Positions 1 to 6,585 of a DNA stretch of 7,353 nucleotides are shown here, one piece after another (position 1 is the first letter of the stretch; every line of letters begins with the position of its first letter). The DNA is from JADHUC01 sp964617665 (lineage in GTDB: Bacteria > Planctomycetota > Planctomycetia > Pirellulales > Pirellulaceae), in NCBI GenBank assembly GCA_964617665.1, contig CAZUAH010000664.1:1-7353 (forward strand), written 5' to 3'. The position numbers and the translations under genes were made by a program. Below the pieces are notes generated by a model that saw nothing but the letters and a program-made list of their open reading frames with translations, was not told the origin of the DNA and made no database searches.

Positions 1-1
1 C

Positions 2-145
2 ATTGGACTCGCGATCTGCAAGAAGATCGTCGATCGACATGGTGGTCAAGTCTGGTTCGAGTCCGTGCCCGGAAAGGGAACCACGTTTCATTTCACTCTT
101 CCCGAAAAGGTAACATCCGGACTAGATTTGCAGGGGTCTCTGTGA
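2..145 (+). CDS. Sensor histidine kinase, C-terminal end (5' truncated)
   Basis: An open frame runs in from the left edge and ends at TGA 143-145, giving 47 visible residues. They read IGLAICKKIVDRHGG, then a WFES motif, PGKGTTFHFTLP and a short tail. This is the last part of a HATPase_c (GHKL) domain: the GLA stretch is the end of the G2 ATP-lid box, and the GKGTTF segment is the usual closing beta strand region. The HisKA domain, N box and sensor domains lie outside the window, so the input signal and kinase subclass cannot be told. Only 13 bases separate its stop from the next start, with no room for a terminator, so it is probably co-transcribed with the REC-PAS-PP2C gene and is the natural phosphodonor candidate for that REC domain. 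The family call is strong from the motif; the partnership is inferred from position. Confidence 0.88.
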   Translation: MGLAICKKIVDRHGGQVWFESVPGKGTTFHFTLPEKVTSGLDLQGSL

Positions 146-158
146 CAGGACATACGCA

Positions 159-1730
159 ATGACCGACCAAACTTCGTTTAGCGATGACGAATCCTCTGAT
201 TCGTCAGTATCCTTCCTAGCTCCTGCTGCGCCTGAACAAACGGACAAGAAGAACAGGCAATGCCACGTTCTAGTGATCGAGGACAATCCAGCGGACTACG
301 GCCTTATCGAGCACTTCCTGCAGGATGTACCGGGTATTGATTTCAGGCTAAGCCATACGATTCGACTCGAAGATGGCTTGGAGCTTTTCTTCGCTGAGGA
401 CATTGATCTCGTGTTGCTGGACCTTCTGCTTCCAGACAGCCGAGGAATCGAAACCTTCCAAAAGATGCACTTCCACGCCCGACACACACCGATCGTCGTG
501 CTGACCGGTCTTGACGACCAGTCTCTTGCGGTGCAGGCGGCCAGAGAGGGCGCACAAGACTTTCTGGTGAAGGACAAACTGGACAGAGACCTGTTGGTCC
601 GTTCGATACGCTATGCCATAACTCGCAACAGAGCGCAGAAGAAACTGACCCAAACTCTTCACGAGGTGCGGGCAACGTCCGCGAACTTGCGAAGCGTGAT
701 AGCGAACAACATGGACGGCATGGCCGTTGTGGACAAGCACGGAGTCATCCAGTTCTTAAACCCCGCGGCGGAGGCCCTTTTTGGGCGTTCGGCCAAAGAA
801 CTCCTGGGGGCACCATTCGGCTTTCCCGTAATGTCCTGCGAATCAATCGAAATCGAGATCACCCGAAGCGACGGCGTGAAAGTGCCGGTTGAAATGCGCG
901 GAATCGAGGTCGAATGGAAGCGGAAGCCCGCCCTTCTGGCCACGTTGCGTGATCTGACGTTTCAGAAGCAGGCCGAAGAAGAACGAGAAGAACGGTTGGT
1001 GCAACTGGAAATAGCGCAGGAGATCCAGCAACAGTTTCTTCCACAGGAACCGCCAACATTTGCGGGCTTTGATATCGCTGGAGCGTTGTATCCCGCGGAA
1101 TTGGCGGCCGGTGACTGTTTCGATTATCTGCCCATGTCCGACGGAGCATTGTGCCTTGCCGTGGGTGACGTGTCGGGACACGGATTTGGGCCGGCGTTGC
1201 TGATGGCTGCGACCTGCGCTCACTTGCGTTCTTTGGTGCAAGTGAGTACGGACATCGAGGGAATCATGAGTCTCCTAAACAGTGCCCTTGCCGAAAGGAC
1301 CGCGGCCGAATACTACGTTACATTCCTACTCGCTCGCCTGGATGGTCAAACCAACACTCTCACCTATGCCAGCGCCGGACACCGCACTGGATTCGTCTTG
1401 GATCGTTCTGGTGCAGAGAAGGCGCGGTTGCCAAGCACGTCAATCCCGCTGGCCATCGATGGCGACGCTGACTTCCCCGCGGGGACATCCGTCCGGTTAG
1501 AGCCGGGCGACACACTCGTCCTGCTGACGGACGGGGTACTGGAGGCGAAGTCGCCTGCAGGCAAGTACTTCGAGGAAGAAGAAGTGCTGGAAGTCGTTCG
1601 AGCCAATCAAACCAGGAGTGCAAGCGACATCATTGACGCTCTATATCACACCATTCAGGAGTTTTCGGGACGCGAGACACAAAAGGATGATGTCACTTTG
1701 CTCGTGGTCAAATGTCAGCCGGACGCATGA
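159..1730 (+). CDS. Response regulator with PAS and PP2C-type (RsbU/SpoIIE) serine phosphatase output
   Basis: A 523-aa protein with no signal peptide or membrane segment, so cytoplasmic. Residues 1-34 are a Ser/Asp-rich tail. REC spans about 36-155, with acidic pair E41/D42, phospho-acceptor D88 in DLVLLDLLLPD, T116 and K138, all intact. A PAS domain covers about 173-268 (NPAAEALFGR at 201-210) and a short charged helix, probably coiled coil, about 267-293. The PP2C/SpoIIE domain covers about 305-518, with metal-ligand motifs AGD (D319), GDVSGHG (D337), TDG (D458) and KDD (D510/D511) present. Family knowledge: such proteins are metal-dependent phosphatases that remove phosphate from serine of anti-anti-sigma factors, and REC phosphorylation usually controls dimerisation and activity. 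The target here is unseen. The start at 159 has AGGA at 147-150, eight bases upstream. The gene follows the kinase end by 13 bases, suggesting one operon. It is a paralogue of the gene at 2109. Confidence 0.93.
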   Translation: MTDQTSFSDDESSDSSVSFLAPAAPEQTDKKNRQCHVLVIEDNPADYGLIEHFLQDVPGIDFRLSHTIRLEDGLELFFAEDIDLVLLDLLLPDSRGIETFQKMHFHARHTPIVVLTGLDDQSLAVQAAREGAQDFLVKDKLDRDLLVRSIRYAITRNRAQKKLTQTLHEVRATSANLRSVIANNMDGMAVVDKHGVIQFLNPAAEALFGRSAKELLGAPFGFPVMSCESIEIEITRSDGVKVPVEMRGIEVEWKRKPALLATLRDLTFQKQAEEEREERLVQLEIAQEIQQQFLPQEPPTFAGFDIAGALYPAELAAGDCFDYLPMSDGALCLAVGDVSGHGFGPALLMAATCAHLRSLVQVSTDIEGIMSLLNSALAERTAAEYYVTFLLARLDGQTNTLTYASAGHRTGFVLDRSGAEKARLPSTSIPLAIDGDADFPAGTSVRLEPGDTLVLLTDGVLEAKSPAGKYFEEEEVLEVVRANQTRSASDIIDALYHTIQEFSGRETQKDDVTLLVVKCQPDA

Positions 1731-1740
1731 CTGGCCGGCT

Positions 1741-1767
1741 GGAGTCTATGAGGCTTCCCCTTTTGTT
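1741..1767 (+). terminator. Weak candidate intrinsic terminator after the first phosphatase gene
   Basis: GGAGTC (1741-1746) can pair with GGCTTCC (1752-1758) around a TATGA loop, with one bulged T and one T-G pair. CC and a short T-rich tract, TTTTGTT (1761-1767), follow. The stem is short and imperfect, so this is tentative. Its position, 10 bases after the stop at 1730, is right for a terminator of the kinase/phosphatase operon. Confidence 0.25.
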
Positions 1768-1906
1768 CCTCGACTGGACGTAGTCGCTGGGCGATGCCGA
1801 ACTCGCTGTCGTTGCCTGACGCATTGGGCGCCGCAAATACAGAGTCGGACCAGCGGTTTCTATTGTCCGTGTTCAGAGCCTTCCGCCTCAAACTTGGCTG
1901 CAAGAC

Positions 1907-1935
1907 TTGCATAAGCTCCGACACATGTGTATATT
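1907..1935 (+). promoter_or_regulatory. Sigma70-like promoter for the second phosphatase gene
   Basis: TTGCAT (1907-1912) and TATATT (1930-1935) are separated by exactly 17 bases. They match the -35 and -10 consensus at 4 of 6 and 5 of 6 positions. Transcription would start near 1942 and give a leader of about 167 nt before ATG 2109. This suggests that the second paralogue can be expressed independently of the kinase/first-phosphatase operon. No experimental signal can be seen; this is consensus matching only. Confidence 0.5.
1921..1930. repeat. Perfect 10-bp palindrome in the promoter spacer (candidate operator)
   Basis: ACACATGTGT is a perfect dyad lying inside the 17-bp spacer and sharing its last base with the -10 hexamer. 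A dimeric DNA-binding protein at this spot would block or remodel polymerase. The symmetry stops at 10 bp, so the arms are only 5 bp each and chance occurrence is possible. Confidence 0.35.
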
Positions 1936-2096
1936 GGGGAAAAGTTAATTACTACATCGGAGTGGAAACGCCACATATGGCAGGGAATAGCTCCTTGGCG
2001 CTGTAATTACTCGTGTCCCTGCGTGTTCGGTCGCTCGTGACGGGAAGTCACAACGGGAGGTTGAACAGGCAGCCCACCGGATCAAAAACAGATCAT

Positions 2097-2102
2097 GGAG
2101 GG
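2097..2102 (+). promoter_or_regulatory. Shine-Dalgarno site that decides the start at 2109
   Basis: GGAGGG lies six bases before ATG 2109. The alternative GTG at 2013, in the same frame, has no comparable site. The 32 residues it would add are not acidic/serine-rich like the start of the paralogue, whereas the protein begun at 2109 matches the paralogue's N-terminal layout. Confidence 0.75.
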
Positions 2103-2108
2103 CACGGA

Positions 2109-4511
2109 ATGAGCGTTCGATACTCGGTTGAGGAAGACTCCTCGTCGGATTTCCTACCTGTAGATTCCATCTCCCGGGATCCAAACAAACAACTCAGACA
2201 GCGCAGCGTACTGGTAATCGAAGACAGCCCAATCGATTACCGAGTCATTCTTCATTTCCTGAACAAGGCCAAAGGCGTCGACTTCCGCCCCATGCGAGCG
2301 GAGGATTTGGCCACGGGTTTGAAGTGCCTGGACGACCACGATTTTGACGTCGTGTTGCTCGATCTCCTTCTGCCTGACTGTGATGGTCTGGAGACATTTC
2401 GTCGAGTGCACTCGCGCGTTCCGCTGACGCCGATTGTCGTGCTCAGCGGAATTGATGATGAATCCACTGCGATCCAGGCAGTCCGAGAGGGAGCACAGGA
2501 TTACCTGGTCAAGGCGCAATTCGACCGCAACCTTTTGGTGCGCGCGATACGCTATTCGATTGCCAGACAGAGAACGAAGGCCAAACTCGCACGGGCATTG
2601 ACGCTCGTTCGTGCCAGCGAGCAGAATCTGCGCAGCATGATTACCGGCAACATTGACGGCATGATCGTGGTGGACAGTGCTGGCACCATGCGGTTCTTGA
2701 ACCCCGCAGCCGAGGCCCTCTTCGGGCGCCCGATGGATGAACTGCTGCACGCTTCGTTCGGCTTTCCTGTCGGGACCAGCGAACCGACGGAGATGGAGAT
2801 TTCCCACAGCGATGGCCGGAAAGTACCGGTGGAAATGCAGTCCGCCGGCGTGTCGTGGGAGGGACGCGCGGCCCATCTAGTCGTGCTGCGCGACCTGACA
2901 CGCCAGAAGCAGGCTGAGGGCGAACGAGCGCAACTGGAAGGCATTGCGCGGTCGACCGAGGACGCTATCATCAGCATGGATTTTGACGGGATCATACTTG
3001 GTTTGAATGCCGGGGGCGAGAAGATATTTGGATGTCGGGCCGGCGTTGCGATTGGGCAACACGTTTCTATGCTGGCACCGCAGGAAGAACGCGAAAATGT
3101 GATCGCCGTCCTGAACCAGGTGAAACACGGCGAGAACGTCAGCCAAGTCGGAGTGATGCGCAGACTCGACGACGACAGGCAGATCGATGTCTCGCTCTCT
3201 ATGTTCCCTATCCGGGATACTGAGGACAAGGTGGTCAGCATTGGCGGCATTATTCGGGACATTACCGAACGCGAGCAGACGCGGCGCAAGATCAGGGAAA
3301 GCGAATCCCGGTACAAGAGCCTGTTCGAGGATTCGCCGGTGCCGCTGCGCGAGGAGGACTTCTCGGACGTCAAGCACTACATCGACGGCTTGCGCAATAC
3401 CGGGATCGAGGATTTTAGGACACATTTCGAGAACCACCCGGAGGCGGTCAGCGAGTGCGCTGAAAGGGTAGAAGTGACTGATGCCAATACGGCTACGTTG
3501 GAGCTGTATGGCGCGAAGAGCAAAGACGATTTTCGGGAGCGCTTTGCCGCTTCGTTCGACGAATCATCCCGCGATCGGTTCCGCGACGAGTTGATCGCAA
3601 TCGCGGAAGGCGCGACGAAGTATGAGTGCCAGACCATTGCTCGGACTTTCACGGGTGTGGATAGAGACGTAGCGTTACGGTGGACCGTCGCTCCCGGATA
3701 CGAACAGACTTTGTCTTGCGTGCGCGTGTCAACCGTTGACATCACGGAAATACAACGCACGCAAAAGGAGCTACGAGAGCACGAAGTCCGCCTGTCGGTG
3801 GCCCAGGATATTCAAGAGGGCCTTTTACCACAGTGTGCTCCCAACCTAGATGGATTGGACGTCGCTGGGGACTTGAGTCCAGCCCAATTCGCGGCGGGCG
3901 ACTACTTCGATTATCTGACAATGGCGGACGGATCGATCGGCTTTGCCGTCGGCGACGTATCGGGGCACGGATTTGGCCCCGCTCTGTTGATGGCTGCGAC
4001 CAGCGGCCATTTGCGATCGCTGGTGCGGACGAATGACGACGTCGAGGAGGTGATGTGCCTGCTGAACCGTGCACTCGTTGAAGGCACCAACGCCAAGAAC
4101 TTCGTGACGATGTTCTTGGGGCGATTGGATTTGCAGACGCGCTCGTTTTCGTACACCAGCGCAGGGCATCCATCCGGCTATGTGCTGGATCGTTCAGGCC
4201 AAGTGAGGGCGGAATTGAAGAGCACCGGTCTTCCGTTGGCCATCACGCTTGACGCTGAATTCCCCGCCGGCCCGCCGGTCATTCTCGAGCCCGGCGATAC
4301 CGTCCTGCTTCTTACCGATGGCTTCTTGGAGGCACGGTCACTTGATCGCGGGTACTTCGATTGGGGGCATGTGCTCGATGTAATTCGCGCCAACATGGCT
4401 GAACCAGCCAGTATCATGATCAAACGTCTCTATCAAGCCGTGCGGGAGTTCGTGCAAGAAGAGACACTGGACGACGATCTTACGGCGGTCATCATCAAAG
4501 TCGAGTCTTGA
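2109..4511 (+). CDS. Response regulator with three PAS domains and PP2C-type (RsbU/SpoIIE) serine phosphatase output
   Basis: An 800-aa cytoplasmic protein using ATG 2109; the frame is open to GTG 2013 but the SD favours 2109. Domains in order: Ser/Asp-rich tail 1-30; REC about 33-152 (E38/D39, phospho-acceptor D85, S113, K135 intact); PAS1 about 173-268; canonical PAS2 about 274-390 (EKIFG at 304-308, RDITERE at 383-389); PAS3 about 398-552 with an internal insert at about 411-454; coiled linker about 547-570; and PP2C about 585-798 with D598 (AGD), D616 (GDVSGHG), D737 (TDG) and D788-D790. All expected metal ligands are present. REC, PAS1 and PP2C are closely related to the gene at 159 (about 57% identity over REC by hand count); PAS2 and PAS3 are extra. 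It likely dephosphorylates a phosphoserine protein, typically a STAS anti-anti-sigma factor, under control of REC phosphorylation and PAS-sensed signals. Ligands and target are unknown. Confidence 0.93.
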   Translation: MSVRYSVEEDSSSDFLPVDSISRDPNKQLRQRSVLVIEDSPIDYRVILHFLNKAKGVDFRPMRAEDLATGLKCLDDHDFDVVLLDLLLPDCDGLETFRRVHSRVPLTPIVVLSGIDDESTAIQAVREGAQDYLVKAQFDRNLLVRAIRYSIARQRTKAKLARALTLVRASEQNLRSMITGNIDGMIVVDSAGTMRFLNPAAEALFGRPMDELLHASFGFPVGTSEPTEMEISHSDGRKVPVEMQSAGVSWEGRAAHLVVLRDLTRQKQAEGERAQLEGIARSTEDAIISMDFDGIILGLNAGGEKIFGCRAGVAIGQHVSMLAPQEERENVIAVLNQVKHGENVSQVGVMRRLDDDRQIDVSLSMFPIRDTEDKVVSIGGIIRDITEREQTRRKIRESESRYKSLFEDSPVPLREEDFSDVKHYIDGLRNTGIEDFRTHFENHPEAVSECAERVEVTDANTATLELYGAKSKDDFRERFAASFDESSRDRFRDELIAIAEGATKYECQTIARTFTGVDRDVALRWTVAPGYEQTLSCVRVSTVDITEIQRTQKELREHEVRLSVAQDIQEGLLPQCAPNLDGLDVAGDLSPAQFAAGDYFDYLTMADGSIGFAVGDVSGHGFGPALLMAATSGHLRSLVRTNDDVEEVMCLLNRALVEGTNAKNFVTMFLGRLDLQTRSFSYTSAGHPSGYVLDRSGQVRAELKSTGLPLAITLDAEFPAGPPVILEPGDTVLLLTDGFLEARSLDRGYFDWGHVLDVIRANMAEPASIMIKRLYQAVREFVQEETLDDDLTAVIIKVES

Positions 4512-4564
4512 TTGTAGTAGAGCAACGCGTTCGTTAGATTAGAGGTAGGAAAAGGCGAACACGT

Positions 4565-6562
4565 ATGGCCCGACTGCGGAAAACATTGACCGACTACGTC
4601 GTCATTGCCATCAGTCCAGCGCTGATCATGCTGCTAATTGGAAGCTTGGTCTTTTTCTTGCTGGAAGTATTCTACCAGGGCTCATATCACGGACGGCTGC
4701 AGTGGATCTTTGGCCTGTTCGTCATGGCCACCGTTCTGATTGGGCGAATCTCCATCGAGGAAGGTCGCGAATACGCGCTGTTTTTCGCGGCTCCGCTCGG
4801 GCTTGTGACGTTGCTGGCTGTCTTCAAGTTTGTGGAGTTCTCAGGTCCGTTGGCCGGGCTGAGTACGGTCATGAACATTGGCATGATCGCTCTCATTTGG
4901 TGGTGCGCAGACAGACTCACCTGGGATTGTACGGTTATCGACGAACGCAAAGACGCATCAGGCGAAGGTCTGTTGCAGACGGCGGGATTGGACCGAGCTA
5001 CGGCCGGAGAATCGGCTGGCGAGGCGGCCCGCGACGAAGACCTGGACGGAACATCCTCGCGCGAAATCAAACCACTAGACCTCTGGAACAAATTCCTCGA
5101 ACGCCGACGCCGCCCGCACTCGCCAGGCGTCTGGGTGGTCTATTTCTCGTTGGTGGCGTTGCCGTTGTTCGGTATTGGGCAGCGGTTCATCCCCGTAGGT
5201 GATGTGGAAAGCCGCCGAAGTGCTTTTTGGCTCCTGACCACATATGTTGCCAGCGGGCTTGGCCTGCTCATGACGACCAGCTTCCTGGGGTTGCGACGTT
5301 ATCTTCGTCAACGGCGTCTCGAGATGCCAATCGAGATGGCAGGCGTGTGGCTATGTGTTGGAACGGTGATGATCGTTGCACTACTGATCGCATGTAACGT
5401 GCTGCCGCGTCCAAATCCCGCATACTCGGTGACCGACATCTCGCTCCAGGTTGGCTCTCCCGAGGACCTGCAACCCAATCGGCACGCGATCGGTTCGGAC
5501 GGCGTCCACGATGAACACGGAGAGTCGCGATCGGCGTCCGTCGATGAGGAGGCGACGGATGGAGAGGCTTCCGGCAAGAACGCCAAACGCAAAGGCGGCA
5601 AGACCGGTTCGAAAGGCTCGGGCGGAGAAACCGAGTCAAAGGATGGCTCGCAGGGAAATAGCGAGAATGACCACAAGGGTCCCAAACGGGACGGAGAAGG
5701 CAAACAGGACGGTGGTGAGTCAGGGAACAAGCAGGATCAGGGAAACCGCAAGGATTCAGGAGAATCCCAAAGCAAGGACTCCCAGGGGAACCGAGAGGAT
5801 CCGGGGGACTCGTCAACGGGCGAACCCGGCGAGAATGACAGCGAAGAGTCGACCGAGCACGACGAAGCTGAGGGATCACAGGACGAATCCGATGGCCAAA
5901 ATCGCACAGGCACAGAGGCCTCGGAATCTGAGGATCAGGAACAATCGCAAAGCGGACGTCAGAGCGACACGCAATCCGATTCGTCCAGGTTCAGCCCATC
6001 GAGAATGCTGAACAGCTTAACTGGCGGAATCCCGCAGATGCTGAAGGTTCTGTACTGGCTCATTTTTCTGGCGATCATCGGCTACTTCGTGTGGCGTTAC
6101 AGGACACAAGTGCTCGCGGCCATTACCGGTTTTATCCAGTCCATTCGTGAATTGCTGGATCGCCTGTTCGGCGGTCGACGAGCGGCACAAGCGAGTGCAG
6201 AAGCCGCCGCTGCAGAACTGCCTCCACCGCCACGCCCGTTTGCCGACTATGCCGATCCGTTCACCACGGGGACTGCAGCCAGCTACACGCCACAGCAGTT
6301 GGTGGCCTATACTTTCGAAGCAGTGGAAGCGTGGGCTCGCGAACACGGCTGCGAGCGAGGTGCCGAGCAGACTCCGCACGAATTCGCCAGTCACGTGGCT
6401 GCTCGCGCGGCACTGGTTGGGGCGGAGGCCCGAACTCTGGCTGACCTGTATTGCGCGGAGGCGTATTCTAAGGAATCGCTCTCAAGGACCAGCGTACAGG
6501 GGCTCGCGCGACTATGGCAGGTGCTCCGGGCAAACGCTTCAGCCGAAGCCGTCGTGGCCTGA
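4565..6562 (+). CDS. Polytopic membrane protein with long disordered linker and C-terminal DUF4129-like domain
   Basis: A 665-aa protein of unknown function. Predicted membrane helices by eye lie at about 11-36, 44-61, 70-90, 96-114, 187-206, 219-240, 258-279 and 491-511. Arg-rich loops (RRRR at 180-183, RRYLRQRR at 244-251) suggest an N-in topology with the 299-476 segment outside and the C-terminus inside. Residues 299-476 are low complexity, rich in G, S, E, D, K, N and Q, and almost free of hydrophobics. The end, about 570-655, resembles DUF4129 (PHEFASHVA, then a LADLYCAEAYS segment), a domain otherwise seen at the C-terminus of transglutaminase-like membrane proteins. No transglutaminase Cys-His-Asp core is seen. 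ATG 4565 has AAGG at 4552-4555, nine bases upstream. It starts 53 bases after the upstream gene and may be co-transcribed, but a functional link is not evident. The membrane call is firm; the DUF4129 match is from memory of the family pattern. Confidence 0.82.
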   Translation: MARLRKTLTDYVVIAISPALIMLLIGSLVFFLLEVFYQGSYHGRLQWIFGLFVMATVLIGRISIEEGREYALFFAAPLGLVTLLAVFKFVEFSGPLAGLSTVMNIGMIALIWWCADRLTWDCTVIDERKDASGEGLLQTAGLDRATAGESAGEAARDEDLDGTSSREIKPLDLWNKFLERRRRPHSPGVWVVYFSLVALPLFGIGQRFIPVGDVESRRSAFWLLTTYVASGLGLLMTTSFLGLRRYLRQRRLEMPIEMAGVWLCVGTVMIVALLIACNVLPRPNPAYSVTDISLQVGSPEDLQPNRHAIGSDGVHDEHGESRSASVDEEATDGEASGKNAKRKGGKTGSKGSGGETESKDGSQGNSENDHKGPKRDGEGKQDGGESGNKQDQGNRKDSGESQSKDSQGNREDPGDSSTGEPGENDSEESTEHDEAEGSQDESDGQNRTGTEASESEDQEQSQSGRQSDTQSDSSRFSPSRMLNSLTGGIPQMLKVLYWLIFLAIIGYFVWRYRTQVLAAITGFIQSIRELLDRLFGGRRAAQASAEAAAAELPPPPRPFADYADPFTTGTAASYTPQQLVAYTFEAVEAWAREHGCERGAEQTPHEFASHVAARAALVGAEARTLADLYCAEAYSKESLSRTSVQGLARLWQVLRANASAEAVVA

Positions 6563-6581
6563 CCTCGTCCTCCGGACGGTC
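6561..6581. terminator. Hairpin between convergent genes (candidate bidirectional terminator)
   Basis: GACC (6561-6564) pairs with GGTC (6578-6581), and GTCC (6567-6570) with GGAC (6574-6577), around a TCC loop; a 2-base TC bulge sits on one side. It begins within the TGA stop of the membrane protein gene and ends five bases before the stop of the convergent chorismate mutase gene. Neither strand has a proper T-tract after it, so termination would be weak or factor-dependent. Confidence 0.3.
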
Positions 6582-6585
6582 TAAT

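Larger units (their letters stand above)
1731..2108 (+). other. 378-bp intergenic region between the two phosphatase paralogues
   Basis: I see no credible gene here; small frames lack a ribosome site or recognisable protein. The left part has a weak terminator-like hairpin (1741-1767) and a perfect 5-bp stem CGACT/AGTCG (1771-1775 with 1782-1786). The middle has a sigma70-like promoter at 1907-1935 containing a 10-bp palindrome. The right part, about 167 nt if transcription starts near 1942, would be an untranslated leader with three short hairpins: GTGG/CCAC (1962-1965/1971-1974), CAGGGA/TCCTTG with one G-U pair (1981-1986/1992-1997) and GTGAC/GTCAC (2037-2041/2047-2051). I do not recognise a known riboswitch class. 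The frame of the downstream gene is open back to a GTG at 2013, but the better start is ATG 2109. Confidence 0.6.

Noticed and set aside
2013..2108. A GTG start at 2013 for the second phosphatase, adding 32 residues.
   Set aside because: No good ribosome site precedes it, the added residues do not resemble the paralogue, and a strong SD sits before ATG 2109.
2154..2876. A long minus-strand frame (240 residues) opposite the second phosphatase gene.
   Set aside because: It lies wholly opposite well-supported REC and PAS coding sequence, and its translation shows no recognisable domain, so it is a reading-frame shadow.
4512..4540. A possible promoter (TTGTAG-17-TAGATT) before the membrane protein gene, with palindrome AACGCGTT in its spacer.
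   Set aside because: The hexamers match consensus at only 3 and 4 of 6 positions, and with a 53-bp gap read-through from upstream is equally likely.
5268..5879. A 203-residue minus-strand frame opposite the membrane protein linker.
   Set aside because: It arises from the biased composition of the low-complexity linker; the translation is Pro/Arg/Ser-rich without any domain.
5459..5992. Possible tandem DNA repeat in the linker-coding region.
   Set aside because: The low complexity is in amino-acid composition; I found no repeat unit of fixed length or phase in the DNA.
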